A stretch of DNA of 64,000 nt from Rickettsiales bacterium (GTDB lineage Bacteria > Bacteroidota > Bacteroidia > Cytophagales > Cyclobacteriaceae). A model generated the notes under the pieces. It was not told the origin of the DNA, searched no databases, and saw only the letters and a program-made list of their open reading frames with translations. Shown piece by piece: positions 33,535 through 43,489 of this stretch. Where the stretch lies: assembly GCA_002729235.1 (NCBI GenBank), contig PBTY01000093.1, positions 1 through 64,000 on the forward strand. The letters are read 5' to 3'. Position 1 is the first letter of the stretch, and every line of letters starts with the position of its first letter. A program made the translations under genes and the position numbers.

Positions 33535-34962
33535 GTGATGAAAAAAATAATCATAGCAATAAACATATTTTCACTACTGGTCATCTCATCATGTAGTGAA
33601 TTGGTAGAAGGATTAAATGACAATCCTAATAGCCCAACTACTGCCGCTTTTCAGAATATTTTGACTGGAGCTGAAGTTGGTACAATCATCTTGCAAACAG
33701 GAGAAACCGCAAGAAGAGCTGGTATTTTCTGTGGATACTATACAGGAATTCAAAGACAACACCAGGGGTTTAGCAACTATACGGTGACCACAAGTGATTT
33801 TGATGAATTGTGGGACGATGCTTTTGTCAATGCACTAAGAAATGCCAAAGTCGCTGAAGAAGCAGCACGGGAAGAAGGATTAGAAGGTGTATCCATAGGA
33901 ATTGTCCAGGTTTTACAAGCTTTAACTTATGGTACAGAAACGTCTCTATTTGGAGCTATTCCATTTGATGAAGCGGGAAACATTACGATTGAGAATCCTG
34001 TGTTTGAAGCTCAATCCCAGGTATATGGTAAAATCCAGTCTCTGTTAGATGCTGCCATTCTAAACTTAGAAGCTGACTCAGGTCGTCCTACAAGTGGCTC
34101 TGAGATATACTTCGATGGAGATCCTGATGCATGGATCGCTGTAGCTTATACTCTAAAGGCAAGATATTTCATGCATACCAAACAATATGCTGATGCATAT
34201 GCTGCCGCTCAAAATGGTATTGCTTCCGCTAACAATTCAATGTATGCTCCACATGGGAGTGGTTTGGATGAAAACAACCTGAGTTATCAATTTTTCGCCA
34301 TTCAGGTTCGTGGAGCTGATTTGATTACCTCCGATTTTATGACAAGTTTGGTAGCTCCAAGCACCGAAACCAGTCCTGATTTCACAGCATATCGTGGTAA
34401 TAGCAAAACCAATGAGTCAGGCCGATATGGCTTCTATTTTCAAATCAATGATGTGGGCACACAGCCTAATACGGTAGATGGTTTAGCTGCTCCCCAAGCT
34501 TCCGCTCCTATAGTGACTTATCAAGAGAATCTATTGATTTTGGCTGAAGCAGGTTTTAGATCTGAAGGATTTGCCACTGGGTTAGCAGCACTCAATGATT
34601 TTAGAGCATACATGAATGCTGGAGGTTATTTAACCAATGCAGATGCTGCTAACATTCAGTATGATACATATGTAGCAGCTGACTTTGCCAATGGAGGAAT
34701 CGAAAACCCAGACAATATATCGTCAGACAATGCACTTCTAAGGGAAATATTGGAAGAGCGATATATTACCCTGTTTGGGCAAATAGAAGGATTCTCTGAC
34801 GTGAGGCGAACCCAAGATGAATCTGTGAGAGTGCCAGTTCAACCTAATACCGGCAGTGAGCTGCCTCAGCGATTCATCTATCCTCAATCTGAAATTGACA
34901 GAAACGACAATATTCCGAATCCGATTCCCGGTTTATTTGATCTAACTGAAACCAATCTATAA
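33535..34962 (+). CDS. SusD/RagB-type substrate-binding lipoprotein
   Basis: This is a 475-aa lipoprotein with signal and lipobox FSLLVISSCSELVEG, followed by the characteristic LNDNPNSPTTA start of the SusD-like_2 family. TPR-like helices run through the middle (AWIAVAYTLKARYFMHTKQY), and the C-terminal region has EILEERYITLFGQIEGFSDVR. It acts as a surface lid binding the substrate for the SusC barrel encoded immediately upstream. Confidence 0.93.
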   Translation: MMKKIIIAINIFSLLVISSCSELVEGLNDNPNSPTTAAFQNILTGAEVGTIILQTGETARRAGIFCGYYTGIQRQHQGFSNYTVTTSDFDELWDDAFVNALRNAKVAEEAAREEGLEGVSIGIVQVLQALTYGTETSLFGAIPFDEAGNITIENPVFEAQSQVYGKIQSLLDAAILNLEADSGRPTSGSEIYFDGDPDAWIAVAYTLKARYFMHTKQYADAYAAAQNGIASANNSMYAPHGSGLDENNLSYQFFAIQVRGADLITSDFMTSLVAPSTETSPDFTAYRGNSKTNESGRYGFYFQINDVGTQPNTVDGLAAPQASAPIVTYQENLLILAEAGFRSEGFATGLAALNDFRAYMNAGGYLTNADAANIQYDTYVAADFANGGIENPDNISSDNALLREILEERYITLFGQIEGFSDVRRTQDESVRVPVQPNTGSELPQRFIYPQSEIDRNDNIPNPIPGLFDLTETNL

Positions 34963-34977
34963 CGAAGAATAAGAAAT

Positions 34978-35748
34978 ATGTTGAAGCAACTAAAGTATGC
35001 ATGTTTTTTACTGATCTGGATGTTCGTTACGGACATCCAGGCTCAGCAAAAAGATACGCTGAAGGTATTGTTTGTTGGAAATAGCTACACATACTTCTGG
35101 AACCTTCCACAAACGGTCCGAACTATGGCTGCTACCAAAGGGACACCCATTCTGGCTAAGAAGTCGACAGTTGGTGGTACTACCTGGAAGCAGCATTGGG
35201 AAGGCGACAAAGGACTCCAGTCGAGAGAACTGATTAAAAATGGCAGATGGGATGTAGTGATTCTACAAAACCACAGCATGAGTACAATAAACGCCGAACA
35301 AGAGTTTACCGAATATGGAAGCAAATTCATTGATCTAGTTCGTCAATCGGGTGCTGTACCAGTTTTATACATGACCTGGGCCAGAGAATTCAATCCACTT
35401 ATGCAAGCTCAAATCTCCAAAGGATATCGAGAGCTTGGAAGACAAAAAGGTGTTCTTGTAGTACCCGTAGGTGAAGTCTGGGAGCAAGCTAGACAATTGA
35501 AACCAGGGTTTAGGTTATATGACCCAGACGGAAGTCATCCATCAACTATAGGAACATACCTTACAGCCCTGGTTTTTGTTAAATCCCTAACCGGACAGGA
35601 GGTTTCAGGCATTCCAAACAGGCTGTCCACTGTTGATAAGTATGGTGAGGAGTTATTCTTCTCAATTATGAGTAAGGAAGATGTAGCCTTTATGCAACAG
35701 TTAGTAGATTCATTTGAACTAGAAGAATTGAGTACTAATGACAAATAG
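34978..35748 (+). CDS. Exported SGNH-type hydrolase (DUF4886-like)
   Basis: This encodes 256 aa with signal peptide about 1-22. The SGNH block I motif is LFVGNSYTYFWNLP near residue 33 (Ser in GNSYT), block III is VVILQNHS near residue 92, and the His/Asp block is YDPDGSHPSTIGTYL near residue 180. An esterase or deacylase activity in the periplasm or at the surface follows from the family. It sits between SusD and a carboxylate permease, so it may release an ester-bound acid. It overlaps the permease gene by 11 bases. Confidence 0.82.
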   Translation: MLKQLKYACFLLIWMFVTDIQAQQKDTLKVLFVGNSYTYFWNLPQTVRTMAATKGTPILAKKSTVGGTTWKQHWEGDKGLQSRELIKNGRWDVVILQNHSMSTINAEQEFTEYGSKFIDLVRQSGAVPVLYMTWAREFNPLMQAQISKGYRELGRQKGVLVVPVGEVWEQARQLKPGFRLYDPDGSHPSTIGTYLTALVFVKSLTGQEVSGIPNRLSTVDKYGEELFFSIMSKEDVAFMQQLVDSFELEELSTNDK

Positions 35749-37228
35749 AGTTAGAAAGGTACTATCAATTTTTGCTGGACCTATTGCATTTCTAGTATTG
35801 GAGTTGATTGGTAAGCCAGATACGTTGAGCCTGGAGGCTTATCATGTATTGACCATCACTTCATGGGTAGCCTTATGGTGGATTACGGAGGCAGTGCCTA
35901 TTTCTGTAACTGCCCTACTGCCCATCATCCTATTCCCACTAACTGGAGCTTTGAGTATTGCTGAAACAACGCAATCTTTTGGCCATAAATACATTTTCTT
36001 ATACATGGGAGGTTTCATGTTGGCTATAGCCATAGAAACCTGGGGCTTGCACAAACGAATAGCGCTGAACATTATCAATATTATTGGAAGCAATGTCACC
36101 AATATCATACTTGGCTTTATGATTGCAACTGCATTCTTGTCCATGTGGATATCCAATACAGCCACTTCAGTAATGATGCTTCCAATTGGAACAGCAATTG
36201 TATCCCAATTTAAAAAGAGAACTAACGGTGATATTCATGAAGGCAATTCGTTTGGTAAAGCACTGATGCTCGGAATAGCCTATAGTGCTTCTATTGGTGG
36301 ATTTGCTACGTTAATTGGCACGCCTCCCAACTTAGTACTTGCTGGTATTCTACAACAGATATATCATGTCAAAATTAGTTTTGTACAGTGGATGATGTTT
36401 GGTTTACCTACCTCTCTTCTATTGCTGTTTCTCTGTTGGTGGTACCTTACTCGTCATGCATTTTCTTTTGATCAGGTCTCTTTTCCAGGTGGAAAATCAG
36501 AAATCAAAAAGATGCTTGTTGATCTTGGTAAGATTCAATATGAAGAAAAGCTGGTGTTGATTGTGTTTATTTTCACAGCTCTTGCGTGGATGTTCCGCTC
36601 ACTGTTGGAGAAGGTTATTCCAGATTTGGATGATACCATTATTGCTATGGTAGCAGCAGTTGTTTTGTTTTTGATTCCAAATAAAGATAAGACTAGAAAA
36701 CTGATCAACTGGGATGAAGCTGTAAAACTTCCCTGGGGAATTATCCTTCTATTTGGAGGTGGTATGGCATTGGCTAAAGGATTTACGTCTACTGGTTTAG
36801 CAGAATGGATAGCAGGTCAAATGAGCCAGTTAGATGGGCTGTCAATGTTTTTATTGATACTCATCCTCGTCACTATGGTAAATTTTCTCACGGAAATTAC
36901 CTCAAATCTGGCAACTACTGCGATGCTTCTTCCGGTTTTAGCACCGATGGCTGTGTCTTTTGACCTACACCCTTACATGATTATGGTTTCTGTGACGATT
37001 GCAGCCTCATGCGCTTTTATGTTGCCGGTGGCTACACCACCTAATGCGGTGGTGTTTGGATCTGGGTATCTAAGAATCCCAGATATGATGAAGGCAGGTG
37101 TGTGGATGAACATTCTATCAATAATATTGATCACCATCACTACCTATTTCCTTTTACCCCATTTATGGAATATGGACCCCAATCAATTCCCCGAGTCTTT
37201 TAAGACTCACCTAAACTTATCTAATTGA
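35738..37228 (+). CDS. DASS-family (SLC13) carboxylate permease
   Basis: This is a 496-aa inner-membrane transporter. The duplicated SNT signature is present (WISNTATS near residue 138 and EITSNLATTA near residue 388), each with its Pro-rich partner (IGTPPNL near 200 and VATPPNAV near 430). These loops bind sodium and a di- or tricarboxylate. It is translationally coupled to the SGNH hydrolase gene. Its place after SusCD indicates that the imported nutrient yields an organic acid. Confidence 0.9.
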   Translation: MTNRVRKVLSIFAGPIAFLVLELIGKPDTLSLEAYHVLTITSWVALWWITEAVPISVTALLPIILFPLTGALSIAETTQSFGHKYIFLYMGGFMLAIAIETWGLHKRIALNIINIIGSNVTNIILGFMIATAFLSMWISNTATSVMMLPIGTAIVSQFKKRTNGDIHEGNSFGKALMLGIAYSASIGGFATLIGTPPNLVLAGILQQIYHVKISFVQWMMFGLPTSLLLLFLCWWYLTRHAFSFDQVSFPGGKSEIKKMLVDLGKIQYEEKLVLIVFIFTALAWMFRSLLEKVIPDLDDTIIAMVAAVVLFLIPNKDKTRKLINWDEAVKLPWGIILLFGGGMALAKGFTSTGLAEWIAGQMSQLDGLSMFLLILILVTMVNFLTEITSNLATTAMLLPVLAPMAVSFDLHPYMIMVSVTIAASCAFMLPVATPPNAVVFGSGYLRIPDMMKAGVWMNILSIILITITTYFLLPHLWNMDPNQFPESFKTHLNLSN

Positions 37229-37245
37229 CCAAAATTGATGATCCC

Positions 37246-38994
37246 ATGAAAAAGTATAAATTAATAATCTTGATTGCCCTAATTACTTCTATAGTAATTA
37301 ATACTTCTTGTGAAGAAGAAGACCAGCCGATATCTAATGATTTGAGGCTCTTAACAGCAACCATTAATGGTGAAAATGTGAAAAATGAAGTGGCAACCAT
37401 TGATGCAGAAGGCCAGGTGTCAATGGAACTCGTTTTCTCACACACATTGAGTTCTGAAGCATTCGAAAGTGCTTTCAGTGTTTCTAATAATGCTAGCTAT
37501 AGTGTTTCATATGATGAGACCAATTCGTTTGTGACCATTACCTTTCAAGGTTTAGCATTTGAAACGGATTATACAGCTACTATTACTGCAGGAGACCTGG
37601 GAGTAGATAGTGAACCATTGACAGAAACATGGGTATTGAATTTCACTTCTAGCGCATATGTTCCACCTGTAGTGACATTATCAACAGATAACTCTAATCT
37701 ACTTGAAGGAGAATCAAGTACTATTACGGCATCTATTGATAAAGAAGCGCTCGATGATGTTGTAGTTAACCTTTCAATAGCTGGATCAGCAACACCAGAA
37801 AGTGACTACACACTAGCAAGCTCTATTACCATTCCAATGGGTGAAACCAGCGCTTCTACTAGCATCTCTCTTAACAATGATTCCGAAATTGAGGGTGAAG
37901 AGACGCTAATTCTAACCATTGAGTCAATCACCAATGCTTTGGAATCAGGTACTCAGGAAATAACATTTTCATTTAATGATGAACTACCTGCATTAACCTT
38001 AAAAGGTGTAATGGCCATGCGATGGTCAACAGAGACTGATGGCAATAGTGGGAAAGCTGTTCATTTGGTGGCTTTAGAAGACATTGCTGATCTAAGCGAG
38101 TACTCCATTGGTGTAGCAAATAATGGCGGTGGTACAGACGGAATTGAATATACTTTCCCGGCAATAGCAGTTAATGCTGGTGAAGATATCCTTTTGGCCA
38201 GAGAACCTTCAGCTCTGCAGGCATACTTTGGAGGATGTTATGATAGCTTTGAGCATGTAATCCAAACCGATGAGATGTCCCAGAATGGAGACGATGCAAT
38301 CGAATTATTTAAAGGCTCAGCAGTCATTGAAACCTATGGAGATGCCGACGTAGATGGAACAGATCAGGATTGGGAGTACACTAGTTCGTGGGCATATAAA
38401 TTAGGCGAAACATGGACAAGTGGAATGGTTAATTGTACAGCAGGTTCTACGACTACTAATGATTCTGGGTGCATCTATCCTATTTGTGATAATCCTTTGA
38501 TATTGAAAGGGGTACTTGCTTTGTTATGGGATGGATCTGGAACTAATGGAGGCAAAGCGGTTCATTTAGTGGCCACAAGAGATATTGCGGATTTGTCAGT
38601 TTATGGTCTTGGCGTAGCTAATAATGGCGGAGGAACAGATGGGGTTGAGTTCACCTTCCCTTCTATTGCGGTATCAGAAGGCGAAAACGTCCTGTTGGCT
38701 CGAGAACAAAATACGATTTCTGGATATTTTGAAGGATGTTTTGATGGTTTTAACCATGTGATTGAAACGGACGCCATGAACCAAAATGGAGACGATGCTA
38801 TTGAGTTATTTAGTGGCACTGACATTATCGAAGTATTTGGTGATGCCGATGTAGATGGCACAGATCAACCATGGGATTACTCAGGGTCCTGGGCATTTAA
38901 GATCGGAAGCACCTGGACATATGGCGGTGTAGATTGTGCGGCAACTGCCACGACAAATGCCACTTCTGAATGTGTGTACACCTTTTGTGAATAA
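37246..38994 (+). CDS. Lipoprotein with Calx-beta-like and two lamin-tail-like domains
   Basis: This is a 582-aa lipoprotein from ATG 37246; an upstream TTG at 37225 overlaps the permease stop but would spoil the signal peptide. Lipobox SIVINTSCEEED. An Ig-like domain comes first, then a Calx-beta-like one (SNLLEGESSTITASIDKE, GSATPESDYTLASS). Two tandem copies of about 150 residues follow, each with a GVANNGGGTDG core and QNGDDAIELF. They resemble lamin-tail domains of extracellular nucleases and phosphatases. No catalytic domain is visible; substrate or matrix binding is the likely role. Confidence 0.7.
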   Translation: MKKYKLIILIALITSIVINTSCEEEDQPISNDLRLLTATINGENVKNEVATIDAEGQVSMELVFSHTLSSEAFESAFSVSNNASYSVSYDETNSFVTITFQGLAFETDYTATITAGDLGVDSEPLTETWVLNFTSSAYVPPVVTLSTDNSNLLEGESSTITASIDKEALDDVVVNLSIAGSATPESDYTLASSITIPMGETSASTSISLNNDSEIEGEETLILTIESITNALESGTQEITFSFNDELPALTLKGVMAMRWSTETDGNSGKAVHLVALEDIADLSEYSIGVANNGGGTDGIEYTFPAIAVNAGEDILLAREPSALQAYFGGCYDSFEHVIQTDEMSQNGDDAIELFKGSAVIETYGDADVDGTDQDWEYTSSWAYKLGETWTSGMVNCTAGSTTTNDSGCIYPICDNPLILKGVLALLWDGSGTNGGKAVHLVATRDIADLSVYGLGVANNGGGTDGVEFTFPSIAVSEGENVLLAREQNTISGYFEGCFDGFNHVIETDAMNQNGDDAIELFSGTDIIEVFGDADVDGTDQPWDYSGSWAFKIGSTWTYGGVDCAATATTNATSECVYTFCE

Positions 38995-39003
38995 ACAAAA
39001 CTT

Positions 39004-39024
39004 GGGGTTGGGAAATCCAACCCC
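39004..39024 (+). repeat. Intercistronic GC-rich hairpin
   Basis: GGGGTTGG and CCAACCCC pair around GAAAT in the 40-bp gap between the two lipoprotein genes. No T-run follows, so it is more likely an mRNA-stability element than a terminator. Confidence 0.45.
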
Positions 39025-39034
39025 TCACTTTAAT

Positions 39035-40387
39035 ATGAAGATTTTAGTTTCAATTGTCCTGCCAATGTTGGTTTTATTCTCTATCCATGGATGCAAGGAA
39101 GATGAAGAAGTCAAAATCATTGAATTAGTAAGTTCGTCTATCAATGGATATTCTCTCGATAGCGAATTGAACGATATCCCAACAAGTCTTAAAATTGAAT
39201 TAGTCTTTGGAAAGCCAGTGGATTTGAATGCATTAAAAGATGCAACCTCGATAATGAATGGTAGTTCTCCGATTGATTTTACCATTCAGTTATCAAATGC
39301 TGGTTCCAAAGCGACAATTGAAGCGATGTTGTCTTACAATACAGATTATTCATTCACTATTGCTTCACAAGTGATTACGACTGATGGTGCATCTCTTAAA
39401 AAATCAATTCAAGTACAATTCACTACAGTAGCAGACGAGATGATTCGCTCTATGGCTCCTTGCAGCGGCACTTCAGACTGCCTTCAAGCGATTGAGTTAC
39501 AAATGAATGATTCCGAAATCTCATTTTGGACGTACGCCAATTATCCTTTTGACATAAACAATGCTGTTTGGGAAGATCTCGAGCAGGCTGTTATTGTAAT
39601 TCATGGACAAAATAGAGATGCAGACAACTATTATCAATATCTCTCTACGACACTTAATGATTTAAATCTTAGCGAGTCTACACTTCTAATTGCACCGTGG
39701 TTTAGAGATGATAGCAACACTTCTACTAATGACCTGTATTGGTCATCCTCTGCCTGGCGAGAAGGTGGTAATTCTAGTGGTGACAACAATATCAGCTCAT
39801 TTATTGCCGTAGATAGTGTTCTGCAATTGTTAAATAACAAAACACACTTTCCATCTATGAAAAAGGTGATTATCACTGGGCACTCATCTGGGGCTATGTT
39901 TACCGATATGTACGCGCTAGCCAATTCATCAGAGGAAGCTATTGATCTGGAAGTAGAATATGTAGTAGCCAATAGTCAATATTTCTACTATCCCCTTGAC
40001 TATCGACTCAATGAAGCTACCCTAACCTTCTATGCACCCGATGACTGTAGTGGGTATAACAATTGGCCTTATGGGTTTATCAACCACCCGGCATACCTTT
40101 CAGGAAATGATCAAACTGCACTCAATAACCGATTTGCATCAAGATCCGTGACCTACCTCCTGGGAAATGATACAAGCAATGATCCTGCACTAAATATCAC
40201 CAATTGCAAAGCAACTTTATTGGGATCTACGAGGTACCAGCGAGGAGAAAACATGTTCGCATTTATGAACGAATATTTTCCAGATAATCAACACGCCAGA
40301 GTGATCGTCCAATCAATAGGCCATGATGGTGAAGGAATGTACAAATCAGAGACTTTTCAAAACCTACTAACTGATTTAATCAAGTAG
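39035..40387 (+). CDS. Exported alpha/beta-hydrolase (esterase) lipoprotein
   Basis: This is a 450-aa lipoprotein from ATG 39035 with lipobox VLFSIHGCKEDE. An Ig-like domain (about 25-125) precedes an alpha/beta-hydrolase: AVIVIHGQNRDADNYY near residue 190 (oxyanion region), nucleophile motif ITGHSSGAM near residue 288, and a C-terminal catalytic His in IGHDGEGMY near residue 430. It resembles PHB depolymerase/feruloyl-type esterases. With the SGNH enzyme it gives the locus two exported esterases and no glycosidase. Confidence 0.8.
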   Translation: MKILVSIVLPMLVLFSIHGCKEDEEVKIIELVSSSINGYSLDSELNDIPTSLKIELVFGKPVDLNALKDATSIMNGSSPIDFTIQLSNAGSKATIEAMLSYNTDYSFTIASQVITTDGASLKKSIQVQFTTVADEMIRSMAPCSGTSDCLQAIELQMNDSEISFWTYANYPFDINNAVWEDLEQAVIVIHGQNRDADNYYQYLSTTLNDLNLSESTLLIAPWFRDDSNTSTNDLYWSSSAWREGGNSSGDNNISSFIAVDSVLQLLNNKTHFPSMKKVIITGHSSGAMFTDMYALANSSEEAIDLEVEYVVANSQYFYYPLDYRLNEATLTFYAPDDCSGYNNWPYGFINHPAYLSGNDQTALNNRFASRSVTYLLGNDTSNDPALNITNCKATLLGSTRYQRGENMFAFMNEYFPDNQHARVIVQSIGHDGEGMYKSETFQNLLTDLIK

Positions 40388-40425
40388 TTATAACGTATTA
40401 ATAATCAATAACATATCAATCATTA

Positions 40426-42042
40426 ATGATAGAATTTGGAATTAAGTCAACTAAGTCCAGCTTGGCTTCTATTGGCATTAAACAAGTGCGAGAGGCTCAC
40501 TGGAACCTCAGTCCATCAGAGTTGACAGAAGCGGCACTTCAGAATATGGAAGGTGTACTTAGTGAAACAGGTGCTCTGATGTGTGATACCGGTCGATTTA
40601 CTGGGAGATCTCCAAAGGATCGTTACATTGTAAAAGATGAACTCACTGCTGAAAATGTTTGGTGGGGTGACATCAATATTCCCATATCTTCAGAGAACTT
40701 TGAACGCTTGCATGCCAAAATGCTCGGGTTCCTGGCAGACAAAAAGGTTTATGTACGAGATGCCTATGCAGGTGCCGACAAGACCCATCGCATAAAGCTT
40801 AGGGTCGTTAATACAGAGGCATGGCATAATTTGTTTTGTTACAATATGTTCATTCGTCCAGAAGAATATCAGCTAAAAACTTTCGAACCCAATTTCACAA
40901 TCATCAATTGTCCAGGGTTTGAAGCTGACCCTGAAACTGATGGAACCAGGCAAGCTAATTTTGCCATCATCAATTTGACCAAAAGGATCATTCTAATTGG
41001 TGGAACGGGGTACTCTGGAGAGATGAAGAAAGGAATATTTTCTGTACTCAACTATCTATTGCCTATCAATGATTCAGTTTTTCCAATGCATTGTTCTGCC
41101 AATATCGGAAAAGAGAATCGAGATACGGCCATATTCTTTGGATTATCAGGAACTGGTAAAACAACACTTTCTGCCGATCCGAACCGGTTATTGATTGGAG
41201 ATGATGAGCATGGCTGGACTGATAGCAATGTCTTCAACTTTGAAGGTGGCTGTTACGCCAAGACTATCGGACTCACAGAAGAAAATGAGCCTGAGATTTA
41301 TCAAGCCATCAAGTTCGGAGCTATTTTGGAGAATACCAGATTCTTCAGCGAAGATAGAAAAGTAGATTTTGACAATACTTCAGTCACCGAGAATACAAGA
41401 GTCTCTTATCCTCTTGGACACATTCCAAATGCAGTTTCTCCCTGGATTGGCGGTATTCCAAAGAACATTTTCTTTTTAACATGTGATGCTTTTGGAGTCA
41501 TACCGCCTATTCAACGACTTTCTACTTCTCAAGCCATGTATCATTTCATATCTGGTTATACATCTAAAGTAGCAGGTACAGAAGACGGAATCACCGAGCC
41601 AGTTCCAGTCTTTTCAGCATGCTTTGGTGCACCTTTCATGCCACTTCACCCTGCTAAATACGCAGAACTTCTCGGTAAAAAACTGGATGCAAATAACACC
41701 AATGTTTGGCTTGTTAATACGGGCTGGACGAATGGGCCATATGGTGTGGGTAGTAGAATTAAGCTAAAGTACACACGCTCTATGATCACCGCTGCATTGA
41801 ATGGTGTATTGAATAACGTCGGATATCGCACACATTCATTATTTGGAGCGGAGATACCTACTACTTGTCCCGGAGTGCCTTCGGAAATATTAAGTCCCAG
41901 AGAAACCTGGAAGGATGATGAAGCTTTCTATAAAAAAGCGAATGAGCTTGTTATCAAGTTTCAGAGGAACTTTGATAAATATCGAGATGAATCTGACGAA
42001 ACGATATTACAAGGTGAACCACAGCAAAATCTAAAGTACTAA
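40426..42042 (+). CDS. pckA: Phosphoenolpyruvate carboxykinase (ATP)
   Basis: This is a 538-aa cytosolic enzyme converting oxaloacetate and ATP to PEP, CO2 and ADP; it is the gluconeogenic entry for growth on organic acids. Kinase-1a P-loop FFGLSGTGKTTLS near residue 240, the kinase-2 motif LIGDDEHGW near 265, the signature PMHCSANIG near 222, and FTGRSPKDRYIVKD near 61 are all intact. It starts 38 bp after the esterase gene and is followed by a strong terminator, so it could be the last gene of the uptake locus. Confidence 0.96.
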   Translation: MIEFGIKSTKSSLASIGIKQVREAHWNLSPSELTEAALQNMEGVLSETGALMCDTGRFTGRSPKDRYIVKDELTAENVWWGDINIPISSENFERLHAKMLGFLADKKVYVRDAYAGADKTHRIKLRVVNTEAWHNLFCYNMFIRPEEYQLKTFEPNFTIINCPGFEADPETDGTRQANFAIINLTKRIILIGGTGYSGEMKKGIFSVLNYLLPINDSVFPMHCSANIGKENRDTAIFFGLSGTGKTTLSADPNRLLIGDDEHGWTDSNVFNFEGGCYAKTIGLTEENEPEIYQAIKFGAILENTRFFSEDRKVDFDNTSVTENTRVSYPLGHIPNAVSPWIGGIPKNIFFLTCDAFGVIPPIQRLSTSQAMYHFISGYTSKVAGTEDGITEPVPVFSACFGAPFMPLHPAKYAELLGKKLDANNTNVWLVNTGWTNGPYGVGSRIKLKYTRSMITAALNGVLNNVGYRTHSLFGAEIPTTCPGVPSEILSPRETWKDDEAFYKKANELVIKFQRNFDKYRDESDETILQGEPQQNLKY

Positions 42043-42048
42043 AAGGTA

Positions 42049-42077
42049 AAAGCCGGACGTTTGTTCGGCTTTTTTTA
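42049..42077 (+). terminator. Rho-independent terminator after pckA
   Basis: AAAGCCG and CGGCTTT pair around a short loop (GACGTTTGTT) and are followed by a run of T. It lies seven bases after the pckA stop. Confidence 0.85.
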
Positions 42078-42194
42078 TGGTGTTTCACACATTTTCCTGT
42101 TTCATTCGTCATAATGAAAACAATTGTTTTATTTAGATCGTACGTCTAGTAGATTTCTTCGCACCAGGAAAAGCAAAGTGACCAACCAAACTAA

Positions 42195-43489
42195 ATGATA
42201 AGTAAACCAGCTACAGATTTATCTGTTCGTGATAGATTTTTTAATTCAGAGCTAATCAAAACCGAAAAGCGTCGATTAGATGTTTTCATAGCCTTTTTGA
42301 TTGTAGCCTCTGTTGTCGCGATCATCTTTCAAGTAGAGCACCTGGATATCCTGCGAGATACGTTCTCCAATCCTGCATCTTATCCTTTAATCATGTTTTT
42401 TGTCCTGGTAATGATGGGATTGTTTTTCATCGGAAAGAAGTATGTCATTTGGATAGAGAAAAAAGGACTCAAGTTATCGCGATGGTATTTTTATTATACC
42501 GTTTTAATGGAAGTGTCTTTACCGTCTATTTGGTTGGTTATGGAATCATCCATAGAAAAAACTTCTATTTTCCTGGACTCTCCCATTACCTTCATCTACT
42601 TCGTGCTAATCATTGTCTCTTCACTTCATCTTGATTTCTGGATCAGTGTGTTGATGGGGATTTTAGTGTCAATATTTATCAGTTGGTATACCCTTTGGGT
42701 TACTGATGCATATCCAATTCAGTTTCATTTACCCATTGTGATCTATCAGGTGCGATCGTTCATGTTTTTGATGGCTGGTATATGTGCTGGCTTCGTAGCC
42801 CATGAATTGAAGAAAAGGATGCGAAGTACCTATGATCAAATTCAAGAGAAGGAGAATATTGAAGGGTTGTTTAATCAACAGATCTCTAAAGAAATGGTTG
42901 GGGTATTGAAACAGGAAAAAGACTTCACTGCAAAAATGGAAGTTACTGTAATGTTCTTAGATATTCGAGACTTTACCCAGCGCGTACAACACCTCTCACC
43001 AGATGAGGTAAACAAGTTCCAGAATAGAATGCCTTCTTTGCTCCGGTGATTGAAATCATCAATAATTCTAAGGGTACTGTGAATCAAATAATGGGTGATG
43101 GTATCATGGCTACATTCGGAGCACCTGTAACGGACAGAACGCACTACTTCTGTGCATGGATGGCTGTTAAGAATATTTTGGATTTTTTAGAAGCATTTAA
43201 AAAAGAGTACCCACAATATGAATCTATTGATATTGGCCTTGGACTCCATTCTGGTGAGGTTTTTATAGGAAATATCGGAACGGAGACAAGAAAGCAATTA
43301 TCTGTATCTGGAACTCCAGTAATTATTGCTTCCCGAATTGAACAACTTAATAAAGAACTAAATACGAGAGTTCTGGTCTCACGAGTATTCTTTGATCTAA
43401 TAAAAGAAGAAGTCGACGACTTTAAAGTTATTGGTCATGTGAAAATGAAGGGTCTTGATGAGGAGATTGAAGTGGTAAAAGTCTTTTAG
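42195..43489 (+). pseudogene. Six-helix membrane class III nucleotide cyclase, split by a frameshift
   Basis: The first frame (42195-43049, 284 aa) has about six membrane helices, a linker (QISKEMVGVLKQEKDF) and the start of a class III cyclase domain with the first metal Asp (MFLDIRDFTQR). It ends at TGA just after NKFQNR. The second frame opens at GTG 43046, overlapping as GTGA, and continues the same domain: MGDGIMATFGAP (second metal Asp), then SGTPVIIASRIEQLNKEL. In the usual GDxVNxASR segment the Asp and Asn are replaced by Thr and Ile, while Arg is kept. The correct frame, FFAPVIEII, is already open at 43025, so a 1- or 2-base shift separates the halves. Mutation, sequencing error and programmed frameshift all remain possible. 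Confidence 0.7.

Noticed and set aside
39004-39024. Rho-independent terminator between the two lipoprotein genes
   Set aside because: The stem is good but no T-run follows on the plus strand, so only a hairpin is claimed.
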